From Pseudomonas putida (GTDB taxonomy: Bacteria; Pseudomonadota; Gammaproteobacteria; Pseudomonadales; Pseudomonadaceae), in NCBI RefSeq assembly GCF_004357765.1, contig NZ_SMTE01000011.1:186001-250000 (forward strand): 64,000 nt of DNA. Reading direction: 5' to 3'. Position 1 is the stretch's first letter. Every line of letters starts with the position of its first letter. Under the pieces are notes generated by a model that was given only the letters and a program-made list of their open reading frames with translations, made no database searches and was not told the origin of the DNA. The translations under genes were made by a program, and so were the position numbers. This document shows positions 44,931 to 54,628 of this stretch, in pieces.

Positions 44931-45132
44931 GGCGTCCCTGGTCGACCTCGCGGTTTTACCAGGCTAGGCATTAAAGCCGATGTATGAGTCATTATGTTCG
45001 AGGATAGATACATTGCCGTTGTTTCGGCTGCGGGGTTGAGCAAAGCCTCATTATCGATCACGCTGATCGCGGATGACCGCCTTTGGCCGTTAGGCTGTTG
45101 GGACTGGCTACTTCGAGGCAGTGTCAGCGGAT

Positions 45133-46380
45133 CTAAACGACCTCCCTGTGCCGATTTTCTTGGATAGCTGACACTGACAGATTACCCGTCGCTGCTTCCT
45201 GGATATGCTCACTCCACCAGATCATCATCGGTCGTCTCCGCTCGATGTAGTCCGCACGGTTGTAGGCGCTGCGAACCTCGTCTTTATCGACGTGGGCAAG
45301 TGCTACCTCGATCAATTCGGGATCCCAACCATGCTCGTTGAGGATGGTGCTGGCCATCGACCGCATGCCGTGGCTGACCAGACGCCCCTCGAAGCCCATT
45401 CGTTTCAGCGCCATGTTGGCGGTCTGGCTGTTGCAGTGGGTACGTGGGTTTCGGTCTGCAGGGAACACAAATTCCCGATGTCCACTGTAGGGCCTGATCG
45501 CGTCGAGGAGTGCAAGAGCCTGCTCAGTAAGCGGGACAATGTGCGCGCGGCGCTTTTTCATGCGCTCCGCAGGAATCGTCCAGATCTTCTTCTCGATGTC
45601 GATATCTGCCCAGCAGGTGGTCGCTGCTTCGACTGGCCGGGTCATGGTGTGAAGCTGCCACTCTATCAGGCAGCGTGTTGTTCTTTTTATGCTGGCATTG
45701 GCGATTGCCACCATGAGCTCTTTCAGCTCATCGGGAGGTAGTGCCGCCATGTTTTTCTTTTTCGGTTTCTTGAAAACGGAGCGGATGCCACTGAGCGGGT
45801 TCGCGTGAATCAGTCCCGAGTTGACCCCGTAGGTCATGATCTCGTTGAGCCGCTGTGTCAGTCGTTTCACGGTTTCAAGGCTGCCTTTGGTTTCGAGTGG
45901 CCGGAGCAGGTTAATGACCTGAGGAGCACTAATGGTCGAGAGTGGGGTGTGTCCCAGATACGGAAAGATGTGCAGCGTGAGGGAGCGCCAGATGTCCTCA
46001 GCGTAGGCCTGTGTCACTGCATCCTTTTTCAGCTCATACCAGGCCGTCGCCACGTTCTGGAAAGTGTGCTCAGTCGCTGCCTTCTTAGCTTGCTGCACTG
46101 CATCCCGTTTCTCTTTGGGGTCGATGCCGTGAGCGAGGAGCTCGCGTGCCTCAACGGTGCGCTTTCGGGCTTGCGCCAATGAAACTTCGGGGAAGGTCCC
46201 GAGGCCCATGTTGATCCGGTTCTTCGTCACCGGGTGCCGGTAGTTGAAGTTCCAGAGCTTAGAGCCATTACTTCTCACTCGCATTTGAAGGCCGTCACCA
46301 TCGCTTAGGACATAGTCCTTCTCTTGAGGCTTGGCGGCTTTGACTTTGAGGTCCGAGAGGCGGGTGGCTTGAGCGCACAT
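45133..46380 (-). CDS. int: Tyrosine integrase, P4-type
   Basis: The protein has 415 residues. The N-terminal arm-binding domain is DUF4102-like (LSDLKVKAAKPQEKDYVLSDGDGLQMRV in part), followed by a SAM-like core-binding domain and the catalytic domain. Catalytic residues are visible: Arg in MTRPVEAA, Lys in MKKRRAHIVPLT, HGMR (H-x-x-R), His in ALAHVDKDEVRSAYNR and Tyr in YNRADY. The ATG at 46380 is the real start; an in-frame TTG at 46392 only looks like an extension. It reads away from ssrA, and its upstream region carries four copies of the GGTATTCCAA motif, so it is likely to regulate itself. It catalyses integration at ssrA. Confidence 0.93.
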   Translation of the reverse strand: MCAQATRLSDLKVKAAKPQEKDYVLSDGDGLQMRVRSNGSKLWNFNYRHPVTKNRINMGLGTFPEVSLAQARKRTVEARELLAHGIDPKEKRDAVQQAKKAATEHTFQNVATAWYELKKDAVTQAYAEDIWRSLTLHIFPYLGHTPLSTISAPQVINLLRPLETKGSLETVKRLTQRLNEIMTYGVNSGLIHANPLSGIRSVFKKPKKKNMAALPPDELKELMVAIANASIKRTTRCLIEWQLHTMTRPVEAATTCWADIDIEKKIWTIPAERMKKRRAHIVPLTEQALALLDAIRPYSGHREFVFPADRNPRTHCNSQTANMALKRMGFEGRLVSHGMRSMASTILNEHGWDPELIEVALAHVDKDEVRSAYNRADYIERRRPMMIWWSEHIQEAATGNLSVSAIQENRHREVV

Positions 46381-46382
46381 GC

Positions 46383-46452
46383 GGTATTCCAAGAGCGGTT
46401 TCGGTATTCCAAAAATTACCAGTAGATGGCTTGGAATACCACTTGGAATACC
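46383..46452. promoter_or_regulatory. Putative integrase arm-type sites, right end
   Basis: Four copies of one 10-mer lie between int and ssrA: GGTATTCCAA at 46383 and 46403, and its inverse TTGGAATACC at 46431 and 46443. The last two have the same 12-bp spacing as the two copies at the left end. The first copy overlaps the int leader. Confidence 0.65.
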
Positions 46453-46518
46453 GAATGTCGTGGACCCTGCTGGACGCTAACGGACCCTGGTGGCGCTGAA
46501 AGCCGCGTATTTACTGGG

Positions 46519-46590
46519 TTTCAGGCACAAAAAAAGACGTCCATGGACGTCTTTAGATGATTATTTGGTGGAGCCGGGGGGATTTGAACC
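46519..46590. repeat. Right attachment region (intact ssrA 3' end and terminator)
   Basis: This direct repeat of 14806-14880 spans the tmRNA terminator (AAAAAAAGACGTCC, AT, GGACGTCTTT) and the last 25 nt of ssrA with the CCA end at 46566. Because integration restores the 3' end of ssrA, the terminator now used is the one brought in by the element. Confidence 0.8.
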
Positions 46591-46957
46591 CCCGTCCGCC
46601 AGTACTCCGCTGTCGGTACTACATGCTTAGCCGTGTCTACTGAGTTAATCCGCAGCCGCCCGACGGGCAGGGTGCTTTGGACGAGTTGGGTAAGTTTTAG
46701 TCGCTTTGCCCCCAACGTGCTACACGACGATCCTGTTCTGTATGACAATCACTTCGGGTTTACAGGCATCCCCTGGTGATTGCTGGAGCCGAAGCTACCA
46801 GGAGAGCGGGCTCAGCTGCTTACGCAGCGAGAGCGTAGCCCTCGTAGTTTTCGTCATTGGCAACTATAGAAAGTTGCAACAGTGGATTTACGAGTTCTGT
46901 TACCAACTCGGCATGCACCTAGAGTTTCGCAACCGGCGTCGAATCCTAATCGGCCCC
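46566..46957 (-). ncRNA. ssrA: Transfer-messenger RNA
   Basis: On the minus strand the RNA begins GGGGCCGATTAGGATTCGAC, the hallmark tmRNA 5' end, and finishes with the T-arm GGGGGTTCAAATCCCCCC and GGCTCCACCA. The length is 392 nt. The tag reading frame lies at 46861-46820 and encodes ANDENYEGYALAA followed by TAA. tmRNA with SmpB (encoded at 55.5 kb) rescues stalled ribosomes and tags the product for proteolysis. A TATACT at 47005-47000 could be its -10 box. The gene is the integration target of the element on its 3' side and is left intact. Confidence 0.97.
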
Positions 46958-47059
46958 ACGCTACAGCTCTAGCTCACGTACCTGTCGGCACGTACGGGCA
47001 GTATACGTGATTGCGCGGGCGGCGTCGACAACATGCCGCCTCGCTCCCGCCGCGAAGGC

Positions 47060-47356
47060 TCAAGCACCGCCGCTGCCGCCTGCCGAACCACTGCCTTTGT
47101 CGGTTTTTTCCAGGCGCTCGAGCACCTTGGAGGTAATGGCGATGCATTCCTTGGTGTCGCCCGACGCTTGGGCTGCCTTGGCCTTGTCGATGTGCATGGT
47201 GACGGCTTTGTCCAGGCCTTCGGAGGTGGCGCCGGCGGTGGCCATGCTGTCATCGATTTTCTGCAGGTTAATGGCGCACAGGTCTTCGGCGGCGAATACC
47301 GGGGAAGCCAGGAGGGTAGCGGCCGCGAAGAGGGCCGAGAGTGCGGTGCCTTTCAT
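47060..47356 (-). CDS. Small secreted protein of unknown function
   Basis: The protein has 98 residues. Residues 1-22 are a signal peptide (MKGTALSALFAAATLLASPVFA, cleavage before AEDLC; cited as its hydrophobic core LFAAATLLASPVFA). The mature part is about 75 residues, helical, with two cysteines and a Gly/Ser tail. It is a Pseudomonas-type periplasmic hypothetical. A ribosome-binding site (AAGGAGAT) precedes the ATG. Its function is not recognised. Confidence 0.75.
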   Translation of the reverse strand: MKGTALSALFAAATLLASPVFAAEDLCAINLQKIDDSMATAGATSEGLDKAVTMHIDKAKAAQASGDTKECIAITSKVLERLEKTDKGSGSAGGSGGA

Positions 47357-47518
47357 GGGTATCTCCTTTTAGGGCCTCTGGAGGGTGGGCCTGTAACGAT
47401 TGACTGTGGCGGATTTGCGGGGGTTCAATCGGGATGATGGCGGGGCGGCATGATGGAGTGTGGCGAGATGTTGCGGGCGGGAGCGCCCTTGCGTCGAGAC
47501 AGGGCTGCTCCTCATGGG

Positions 47519-47770
47519 TCAGTTGGTTTTGTTCAGACCCAGTTCGATGTCGTCGATCAGCGCCTTGGCCATTTCGCTGAGGATGCGTGCGGCGCTGCCG
47601 GCCTTGCGGTCGTTTTCCATTTCGGCTTCGGTGGTGAGGTGGCGGATGCAACCGAGCAGGACCGAGAGTTGGCTGAAGGCGTGGTCAAAGGGGATGCCCG
47701 GCTGCAGGCGGAACAGGTCGAAGGTTTCGATGCCGGCGGTGGTGGCGTGGGTGGGGTCGGTGGTGTCCAT
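47519..47770 (-). CDS. DUF3077-family protein
   Basis: The protein has 83 residues starting MDTTDPTHATTAG. The core TFDLFRLQPGIPFDHAFSQLSVLLGCIRHLT (cited in parts: LFRLQPGIPFDHA, LSVLLGCI) matches the small Pseudomonas DUF3077 family of unknown function. The ATG at 47770 follows CAGGAAACC; the frame is open further upstream only through REP-adjacent sequence. It is a neighbour of another small Pseudomonas-specific protein. Confidence 0.75.
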   Translation of the reverse strand: MDTTDPTHATTAGIETFDLFRLQPGIPFDHAFSQLSVLLGCIRHLTTEAEMENDRKAGSAARILSEMAKALIDDIELGLNKTN

Positions 47771-47818
47771 GGGATTGGTTTCCTGAATTCGGTGGGGGAT
47801 GGCACCGGCGTAGCCGGT

Positions 47819-47908
47819 GTTCGCGGGCAAGCCCGCTCCCACAGGTACAGCGCCGAGCTCGAAGTTGGCGATTCCCCTGTAGGAGCGGGTTTACCCGCGA
47901 AGAGGCCG
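47819..47908. repeat. Paired REP elements (BIME-like)
   Basis: A forward unit (TTCGCGGGCAAGCCCGCTCCCACAG, cited as GGGCAAGCCCGCTCCCACAG) and a facing variant unit (CCTGTAGGAGCGGGTTTACC, CGCGAAGAGG) are separated by about 35 bp. Confidence 0.85.
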
Positions 47909-47920
47909 GTTAGGCCGCTA

Positions 47921-48202
47921 TCAATGCAGACTTGGTTTGCGTTCCAATGCCAACAGCAGGGCATCCGCCTGAGCCCAGGCGATCTGCATGGCGCGCAGGC
48001 CGTTCTCGACCGATTCGCGCATGGCTTCATCTTCGATGCTGTCGACGGCATAGCGGCATCGGTTATAGGCGATCATCAGGTAATGGGTGACGTTCATCAC
48101 CACATGGTTCAAGGGCACATGGCGCTCGATGATGGCGTTGCAGAGGGTGGTGCCGTCGGGGATTTGGTAGAAATGCGGTGGGTCGGGGACGATTTTTTTC
48201 AT
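47921..48202 (-). CDS. Small Pseudomonas-specific protein (DUF6124-like)
   Basis: The protein has 93 residues starting MKKIVPDPPHFYQIPDG. The pattern of an N-terminal K-x-x-P-D-P-P followed by two helices resembles the small proteins annotated DUF6124 that often accompany DUF3077 genes in Pseudomonas. The frame is open much further upstream (to 48427), but that part overlaps a structured non-coding stretch and is not protein-like; the ATG at 48202 is the likely start. Its function is unknown. Confidence 0.65.
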   Translation of the reverse strand: MKKIVPDPPHFYQIPDGTTLCNAIIERHVPLNHVVMNVTHYLMIAYNRCRYAVDSIEDEAMRESVENGLRAMQIAWAQADALLLALERKPSLH

Positions 48203-48207
48203 GCAGC

Positions 48208-48292
48208 CTCCTGAATGCTGAAGGACTGCCGCTTCCGTTCCACAGGAAGGGTGGCAGCTGTACACAGGGTGGAACCCGAGTGCATTCAGGAG
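48208..48292. other. Long-range hairpin element in a 403-bp gap
   Basis: CTCCTGAATGC (48208-48218) and its exact inverse GCATTCAGGAG (48282-48292) enclose a second stem (CTGCC..CTTCC / GGAAG..GGCAG). Together they could fold into an 85-nt two-tier structure in the leader of the 93-residue gene. The remaining gap (48293-48605) holds a copy of the 5039-5061 repeat at 48538-48560 and no supported gene. Confidence 0.45.
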
Positions 48293-48537
48293 TACTCGGT
48301 AGGCACGAGGCCTCCCGCGTACAGCCGCCATTAACGACACGCTCCAGAATGCTAGGCCGGGGCTCCACACCCGATCGCTGAACATCAGCGACTCGGACAG
48401 CCTAGGGGGCCAGGATTTCCGGGACAATCAGACGCGTGTCGACGTGGGTTGTAGGGTATTTCGCTGGGCGCGGGATCGCTAGTATCGGTGGGTAAGATGA
48501 ATCTGAGAGCGGCGAGGGATATGGCCTGTGTTGCTTG

Positions 48538-48560
48538 CGCGGGCGGCGCTCGATATCCGC
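48538..48560. repeat. Second copy of the GCGGCGCTCGAT repeat
   Basis: GCGCGGGCGGCGCTCGAT, one variable base and TCCGC are shared with 5039-5061. Here the left arm of the palindrome is missing. Confidence 0.55.
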
Positions 48561-48605
48561 GCCACTACAACAACATCGGCGAGCACTCTGCCTCCCACTC
48601 AACCC

Positions 48606-51416
48606 TCAAATACTCCGCGGCCGCGTCACCCGATCGACCAGATAAACCAACCCGTGATAATCGATCCCACTGTGGCTCGACAGCCCGATCTCGCAGGTCC
48701 GGCTGGTCGAAATCCCCTCGCTGCAATGCTGCACCGCATCCTTCAAGCTACGCAGCGAGTGGGCATTGAGCTCCGGCGTGGTGAACCCCTTGTCCCCGGC
48801 AAACCCACAACAATGAATTCCTTCGGGTACAACCACCTGCTTGCTGCAGCGCCGCGCCAGGTCGATCAGCGCCTGGCTTTCGCCCAGGTGTTGGGTACTG
48901 CAGGTCACATGCACGGCCACCGGCTCGTCCTGAGGGGTGAACTCCAGCCGGTCGAGCAGATGAGTGCGGATGAACCGCACCGGGTCGTACAGGTCGAGCC
49001 GGGTGTCTGCCATGTCCTGCACAAGGCGCAGGGTGCAGGGGCTGGTGTCGCAGTAGATCGGGTCGAGGCCGCCACGGCTGGCCTGCAGCAGGGCGTTGAT
49101 CAACTCCTGGCGCTTGTGCTCGGCCTGCTCGGGATAGCCTTTGGAAGCGAACGGCTGGCCACAGCACAGGCTGTCGGCGTTGTCCGGAAACACCACCTGA
49201 TAGCCGGCTTTTTCCAGCAGCGCACGGGTCTTGTCCAGTAGCGTGCTCTGTTCGCGGTCGGCGTAGGCTGGGCCCATCGCCCGCGACACGCAGGCGGCGA
49301 GGTACACCACGCGTGGCCGGGCATCGTTGCTCACCGGGCCGAAGGTCAGGCCGCGTACCGGTTGCGGGATCGCCGGTGTCCACTGTGGCAGGCGGCCCTT
49401 GCTGGCCTTGCTCAAAGCCGCGCTCACCCGCGCCAGGCGGGGGGCGCCGAGCAGCTTGCGCGCGGTGTCGGCGGCCGTCAGGGTCAGGCGTGCGCCGCCC
49501 AAAGCCGTGGTGAAATGCTCGGCCAGCCAGTCGGCAGTCTTTTCCTGCTTGGCGGCCTGGCTGCGCAGTTTCTTCACCAGCTCGCCGGTGTTGATGCCCA
49601 CCGGGCAGCGCTGAGCGCACAGGCCGGTGGCGGCGCAGGTGTCGATGCCCTGGTACTGGTAGGTCTGCAACAGCTCTCGGGTGTCGATGCCAGCGCGCTT
49701 TTTGGTCTGGATATCGCGCCACATGACGATGCGCTGACGCGGGCTTAGGGTCAGCCCCTTGGACGGACAGACCGGTTCGCAGAAGCCGCACTCGATGCAC
49801 TTGTCGACGATCTCGTCGGCAGCCGGCAGCGGCTTGAGGTGCTTCAGGTGGATGTCCGGATCTTCGCTCAGCACCACATCGGGATTGAGAATGCCATTGG
49901 GGTCGAGCAGGCGTTTGAGCGCCCACATCAGCTGGTAGGCATCCTGGCCCCACTCCAGCGCCACGAACGGCGCCATGTTGCGCCCGGTACCATGTTCGGC
50001 CTTCAACGACCCGCCGAATTCCACGGCCACCAACTGCGCCACGTCGTCCATGAATGCCTGGTAGCGGGCAACTTCCTCGGGGCTGTTGAAGCCCTGGGTG
50101 AAGACGAAGTGCAGGTTGCCCTCCAAGGCGTGGCCGAAGATGATCGCCTCGTCGTAGCGGTGCTTGTCGAACAGCTCGATCAGGCGATTCACGCCCTCGG
50201 CCAACTGCTCGACGGGGAAGGTGACGTCCTCGATGATCACCGTGGTGCCGGTCTCGCGTACCGCGCCGACTGCCGGGAAGGTGTCCTTGCGGATTCTCCA
50301 CAGCTGGTTGTACACCAGCGGGTCTTCGCTGAAGTCCACCTGCTGCTCCAGCGGGTAGTCGGCAATCGACGCCATGACCTGGCCCAACTGCTCGTGCAGC
50401 AGGCTCTGGCTGGCGGCACGGGACTCGATCAACAACGCGCAGGCATTGGCCGACAGGCCTTTCACCCACAGCGGCATGCCTGGCATGTCCTGCACCGAGC
50501 GCAAGCTGCGGCGGTCGAGCAGCTCCACCGCCGACACCGGCTGGCGCTTGAGCACGGTCACCGCGCGGCAGCAGCTCTCGACGCTGGGAAACACCAGCAA
50601 TGCGCTGGCCTTATGGGGGTGATCGGGCACGGTGTCGTAGGTCACCGCGCTGATGAAGCCCAGCGTGCCTTCGGACCCGACCATCAGGTGCTGGAGGATA
50701 TCCAGCGGCTGGTCGTAGTCCACCAGTGCATTCAGCGACAGGCCAGTGGTGTTCTTCAGGCGGTATTTATGCCGGATGCGGTCGGCCAGTTCGGTGTTGG
50801 CGCGGGTTTCCCGACCAAGCCGGGCAAGCGCCTCGAGCAGGTCGGCATGGCTGCGCTCGAAGGCGGCGACGCTGGCCGGGTCTTCGCTGTCCAGGCGGGT
50901 GCCGTCAGCCAGTACCAGGCGCATGCCGGCCAAGGTGTGGTAGGTGTTCTGCGCCGTGCCGCAACACATGCCGCTGGCGTTGTTGGCGACGATACCGCCG
51001 ATCTTGCAGGCATTGATCGAAGCGGGGTCAGGGCCGATCTTGCGCCCGAAGGGGGCCAGCCAGGCATTGGCCTGGGCTCCGATCACGCCGGGTTGCAGAC
51101 GGATCTGCTCGCCAGCGCCACGGATCTCGCGGCCATTCCAGTTGTCGCCGAGCACGATCAGCAGCGAGTCGCTGATGGCCTGGCCTGAAAGGCTGGTGCC
51201 GGCGGCGCGGAAGGTGACCGGCACGCGCTCGCGCTGGGCCAGGTGGATCAGCCCGACCACCTCGTCCTCGGATTCGACCCGTACTACCAGCTTCGGAATC
51301 AGCCGGTAGAAACTGGCATCGGTGCCGAAAGCCAGGGTCGAAGTGGGGTCGTCGAAACGGCGTTCGGCGGGTATCAGGCGCTCGACATCACGCAGGAACG
51401 CGGCGGGCAGGCTCAT
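48606..51416 (-). CDS. dld: D-lactate dehydrogenase, FAD and Fe-S (quinone-linked)
   Basis: This is a 936-residue membrane-associated flavo-iron-sulfur enzyme that oxidises D-lactate to pyruvate. The N-terminal half is a PCMH-type FAD-binding domain (FRAAGTSLSGQAISD; GGIVANNASGMCCG) and an FAD-linked oxidase C domain. Then come two 4Fe-4S motifs (CIECGFCEPVCPSKG and CAATGLCAQRCPVG) and two CCG domains (SLCCGQPF, HCCGFAGDKGF). The start MSLPAAF at 51416 follows GAGGAGATTGC; the upstream ATG at 51437 is less likely. It is the third gene of the lldPD-dld operon known from P. putida and P. aeruginosa. Confidence 0.92.
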   Translation of the reverse strand: MSLPAAFLRDVERLIPAERRFDDPTSTLAFGTDASFYRLIPKLVVRVESEDEVVGLIHLAQRERVPVTFRAAGTSLSGQAISDSLLIVLGDNWNGREIRGAGEQIRLQPGVIGAQANAWLAPFGRKIGPDPASINACKIGGIVANNASGMCCGTAQNTYHTLAGMRLVLADGTRLDSEDPASVAAFERSHADLLEALARLGRETRANTELADRIRHKYRLKNTTGLSLNALVDYDQPLDILQHLMVGSEGTLGFISAVTYDTVPDHPHKASALLVFPSVESCCRAVTVLKRQPVSAVELLDRRSLRSVQDMPGMPLWVKGLSANACALLIESRAASQSLLHEQLGQVMASIADYPLEQQVDFSEDPLVYNQLWRIRKDTFPAVGAVRETGTTVIIEDVTFPVEQLAEGVNRLIELFDKHRYDEAIIFGHALEGNLHFVFTQGFNSPEEVARYQAFMDDVAQLVAVEFGGSLKAEHGTGRNMAPFVALEWGQDAYQLMWALKRLLDPNGILNPDVVLSEDPDIHLKHLKPLPAADEIVDKCIECGFCEPVCPSKGLTLSPRQRIVMWRDIQTKKRAGIDTRELLQTYQYQGIDTCAATGLCAQRCPVGINTGELVKKLRSQAAKQEKTADWLAEHFTTALGGARLTLTAADTARKLLGAPRLARVSAALSKASKGRLPQWTPAIPQPVRGLTFGPVSNDARPRVVYLAACVSRAMGPAYADREQSTLLDKTRALLEKAGYQVVFPDNADSLCCGQPFASKGYPEQAEHKRQELINALLQASRGGLDPIYCDTSPCTLRLVQDMADTRLDLYDPVRFIRTHLLDRLEFTPQDEPVAVHVTCSTQHLGESQALIDLARRCSKQVVVPEGIHCCGFAGDKGFTTPELNAHSLRSLKDAVQHCSEGISTSRTCEIGLSSHSGIDYHGLVYLVDRVTRPRSI

Positions 51417-51497
51417 GCAATCTCCTCGCGGGGCCACGGCGTCTGGTGCGCCGTTGTGCCCCGGTCATTCAGGCGGTGTTACTCAAGGTAGGCGCGC

Positions 51498-52643
51498 TCA
51501 AGCGCCCAGTTCGCGGACCAGCGAGTCGCGGGTGATTTCGCCGATCGACTTGGCGCCGGTGAGCACCATGGCCACGCGCATTTCCTTCTCGAACAGTTCG
51601 AGCAGGTTCTTCACTCCGGCCTGGCCATGCACCGCCAGGGCCCATAGGAACGCGCGGCCGATCAGCACGCTATCGGCACCCAGGGCGATCATGCGCACCA
51701 CATCCAGGCCGCTGCGGATACCCGAGTCGGCGAGGATCTTCAGATCGCCTTTGACCGCGTCGGCGATGGCCGGCAAGGCCCGAGCGCTGGACAGCACGCC
51801 GTCGAGCTGGCGCCCACCGTGGTTGGAGACGACGATACCGTCGGCGCCGAACTTGACCGCGTCACGGGCGTCGTCGGCATCGAGGATGCCCTTGATGATC
51901 ATCGGGCCATCCCAGAAGTCGCGGATCCACTCCAGGTCCTTCCAGGAAATCGACGGATCGAAGTTGGCGCCCAGCCAGCCGATGTAGTCGGCAAGGCCAG
52001 TCGGATTGCCGCGGTAGGTGGAGATGTTGCCCAGGTCGTGCGGGCGGCCCATGACGCCGACGTCCCAGGCCCATTCAGGGTGGGTCATGGCCTGCAGCAC
52101 ACGGCGCATCGGGCCGTTTTTGCCGCTCATGCCGGAGTGGGCGTCGCGGTAGCGGGCACCGGGCACCGGCATGTCGACGGTGAACACCAGGGTCTTCACG
52201 CCTGCGGCCTTGGCCCGCTCCAGCGCGTTGCGCATGAAACCGCGGTCCTTGAGCACGTACAGCTGGAACCACATCGGCCGGTCGATGGCCGGAGCGACTT
52301 CCTCGATCGGGCACACCGAGACGGTGGACATGGTGAACGGAATGCCATGGGCTGCCGCTGCGCGTGCCGCCTGCACTTCGCCACGGCGGGCGTACATGCC
52401 GGTGAGGCCGACCGGGGCGAGGGCCACGGGCATGTTCAGGGTTTCACCGAACAGCTCGGTCTTGAGGCTCAGCTCGGACATGTTCTTCAGCACGCGCTGG
52501 CGCAGGGCGATGCTCGCCAGGTCCTCGACGTTGTGCCGCAAGGTGTATTCGGCGTAGGCGCCGCCGTCGGCGTAGTGGAAGAGGAAAGGGGGCAGCTTGC
52601 GTTGGGCCGCGGCGCGATAGTCGGTGGAGGCGGAAATGATCAT
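51498..52643 (-). CDS. lldD: L-lactate dehydrogenase (FMN-dependent)
   Basis: The protein has 381 residues, exactly the family length. It is a TIM-barrel alpha-hydroxyacid oxidase with [18 protein letters not shown] at the start, the FMN/substrate motif [11 protein letters not shown] with the catalytic His, and [24 protein letters not shown] (phosphate-binding end, cited in part). It oxidises L-lactate to pyruvate with electrons to quinone at the inner membrane. It lies between the permease and dld in the same orientation. Confidence 0.95.
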   Translation of the reverse strand: MIISASTDYRAAAQRKLPPFLFHYADGGAYAEYTLRHNVEDLASIALRQRVLKNMSELSLKTELFGETLNMPVALAPVGLTGMYARRGEVQAARAAAAHGIPFTMSTVSVCPIEEVAPAIDRPMWFQLYVLKDRGFMRNALERAKAAGVKTLVFTVDMPVPGARYRDAHSGMSGKNGPMRRVLQAMTHPEWAWDVGVMGRPHDLGNISTYRGNPTGLADYIGWLGANFDPSISWKDLEWIRDFWDGPMIIKGILDADDARDAVKFGADGIVVSNHGGRQLDGVLSSARALPAIADAVKGDLKILADSGIRSGLDVVRMIALGADSVLIGRAFLWALAVHGQAGVKNLLELFEKEMRVAMVLTGAKSIGEITRDSLVRELGA

Positions 52644-52704
52644 GGATTCTCGCAGCGTGGGTTGAAGGAGATGCCGGGCGCCCGAGCGCCCGGCCCCTTT
52701 CACT

Positions 52705-54375
52705 TTAGTGTTGAACCAGCATGCCGGTCAGCCAGTAGGCCTGGATCAGGGTGATCAGGCCGACGATGGTGGCGAAGAACAGGCTGTGCTTGACGGTGAA
52801 GCGGAACAGGTCCGATTCCTTGCCGACCAGGCCGGTGGCGGCGCAGGCCACGGCGATCGACTGCGGCGAGATCATCTTGCCGGTCACGCCGCCGCTGGTG
52901 TTGGCAGCCACCAGCAGGGTGTCGTTGACCCCGATCTGGTGCGCGGTGGTCGCCTGCAGCGAGCTGAACAGGGCATTGGACGAGGTGTCGGAGCCGGTCA
53001 GGAACACCCCCAGCCAGCCAAGGAACGGCGAGAAGAACGGGAACGCCGCGCCGGTGCCGGCCAGGACCAGCGCCATGGTCGAGGACATGCCGGAATAGTT
53101 GGTGACGAAGGCGAAGGCCAGGACCATGCCGATCGACAGGATCGGCCAGCGCAGCTCCCAGAAGGTCTCCTTAAAAGTGGTCAGACCAGTTTTGAAGTTG
53201 ATCTTGAGCACCGCCATCGAGATCAGCGCCGAGAGGAAGATCGCGGTACCGGTGGCGGAGATCGGGTCGAGCTTGAACACTGCAGGCATGGCGGTCGGTG
53301 TCGCGACGATCGGCGCGGTCTTGACCACCAGTTGGTCCAGGTGCGGGATGGCGAAGTTGAACACGAAGTTGTACATCGCGCCGCCTGGGGCGAAGGCCGC
53401 CTTGAACGGCTTCAGGGTCCAGATGGTCACCAGTACGGTGAGGATCAGGAACGGCGACCAGGCCTTGAAGATCTCGCCGAAGCTGTATGGGCTCGGCTGG
53501 CTGCCGCTTGGCTGGACAACGGCGGCGCCTACGCTGCCCTTGGCCTCGGCGAACGAGCGCTTCGGTTGCCAGACCTTGAGGAACAGGGTCAGGCAGATCA
53601 GGCTGGCCAGCGCCGAGGTGATGTCCGGCAGCTCCGGACCGATGAAGTTCGAGGTGAAGTACTGGGTCACGGCGAAGCTGAGGCCGGCCACCAGGGCGGC
53701 AGGCCAGGTTTCCTTTACCCCGCGCAGACCGTCCATCATGAACACCAGCCAGAACGGCACGAACAGCGACAGCAGCGGCAGCTGGCGACCGGTCATGGCG
53801 CCGATGTGGAAGGCGTCGATGCCGGTGACTTGGCCGGCCACGATGATCGGGATGCCCAGGGCGCCGAAAGCCACGGGCGCGGTGTTGGCGATCAGGCACA
53901 GGCCCGCGGCGTACAGCGGGTTGAAGCCCAGGCCCACCAGCAGGGCGGCGGTGATCGCCACCGGCGCGCCGAAGCCGGCCGCGCCTTCGAGGAAGGCACC
54001 AAAGCAGAAGCCGATCAGCAGCACCTGCAGGCGCTGGTCGTCGGTAATCGACAGCACCGAGCTGCGGATCACTTCGAACTGGCCGCTCTTGACCGTGAGT
54101 TTGTACAGGAACACCGCCGCGACGATGATCCAGGCAATTGGCCACAGGCCATAGAGGAAGCCATAGCCCGCGGCAGCCAGGGCCATGTCGACAGGCATCT
54201 GGAAGGCGAAGATCGCCACCAGGATCGACAGGCCAAGCGTGATGCTGCCGGCCACGTGGCCTTTGAGGCGGAACACGGCCAGGGCGAGGAAGAAGAACAC
54301 GATCGGGATGACGGCTGCCAGGGCAGACAGGCCCAGACTACCAAGGGGGGTATAGAGTTGTTGCCAGGTTTGCAT
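52705..54375 (-). CDS. lldP: L-lactate permease
   Basis: This 556-residue LctP-family transporter has 12 or more hydrophobic helices. The N-terminus [21 protein letters not shown] and the internal [21 protein letters not shown] are family signatures. It imports L- and D-lactate (and glycolate) by proton symport. It is the first gene of the lld operon; the LldR-type operator lies 46 bp upstream of its start. Confidence 0.95.
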   Translation of the reverse strand: MQTWQQLYTPLGSLGLSALAAVIPIVFFFLALAVFRLKGHVAGSITLGLSILVAIFAFQMPVDMALAAAGYGFLYGLWPIAWIIVAAVFLYKLTVKSGQFEVIRSSVLSITDDQRLQVLLIGFCFGAFLEGAAGFGAPVAITAALLVGLGFNPLYAAGLCLIANTAPVAFGALGIPIIVAGQVTGIDAFHIGAMTGRQLPLLSLFVPFWLVFMMDGLRGVKETWPAALVAGLSFAVTQYFTSNFIGPELPDITSALASLICLTLFLKVWQPKRSFAEAKGSVGAAVVQPSGSQPSPYSFGEIFKAWSPFLILTVLVTIWTLKPFKAAFAPGGAMYNFVFNFAIPHLDQLVVKTAPIVATPTAMPAVFKLDPISATGTAIFLSALISMAVLKINFKTGLTTFKETFWELRWPILSIGMVLAFAFVTNYSGMSSTMALVLAGTGAAFPFFSPFLGWLGVFLTGSDTSSNALFSSLQATTAHQIGVNDTLLVAANTSGGVTGKMISPQSIAVACAATGLVGKESDLFRFTVKHSLFFATIVGLITLIQAYWLTGMLVQH

Positions 54376-54420
54376 AATGGGGTAGCCCCTAATTGTTGTT
54401 GGTCAGCACTGGCATTGGAT

Positions 54421-54437
54421 AATTGGTAAGACCAATT
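54421..54437. promoter_or_regulatory. LldR (FadR-type GntR) operator
   Basis: AATTGGT-AAG-ACCAATT is a perfect 7-bp dyad with a 3-nt centre. It contains the FadR-subfamily core TGGT-N3-ACCA. It lies between divergent lldP and lldR, where LldR is known to act in Pseudomonas and E. coli. Lactate would release the repressor. Confidence 0.8.
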
Positions 54438-54628
54438 TACAATGGCTGGACGCTAGGTTAAAAGCGCGCTGATGCCTGTGTCAATTTGTCCTGGCTGAAA
54501 CTTTGGTCGAGCGGCGATGAGCGGTGGCTGAACGGCTGCAAAAAAACCTAACTGATGGGTGCTGGCACGGCCCGAATCAGTGAGAATGGCCGACCCCGAA
54601 TTCAGCAGGGGTTTGTGGAGAGCATGTG

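Noticed and set aside
46381-46392. Four-residue N-terminal extension of the integrase (start at 46392)
   Set aside because: That codon is TTG without a ribosome-binding site and lies inside a putative arm site; ATG at 46380 is preferred.
46383-46452. Short CRISPR-like array of GGTATTCCAA units
   Set aside because: Units are 10 bp, in both orientations and with short irregular gaps; no cas gene is nearby. They fit integrase arm sites.
48748-50469. 573-codon frame inside dld in another frame
   Set aside because: Overlaps the Fe-S and flavin motifs of dld and is itself Arg/Pro/Gly-rich shadow sequence.
52708-54429. 573-codon plus-strand frame opposite lldP
   Set aside because: Low-complexity Gly/Gln/Asp/His composition, antisense to a certain permease.
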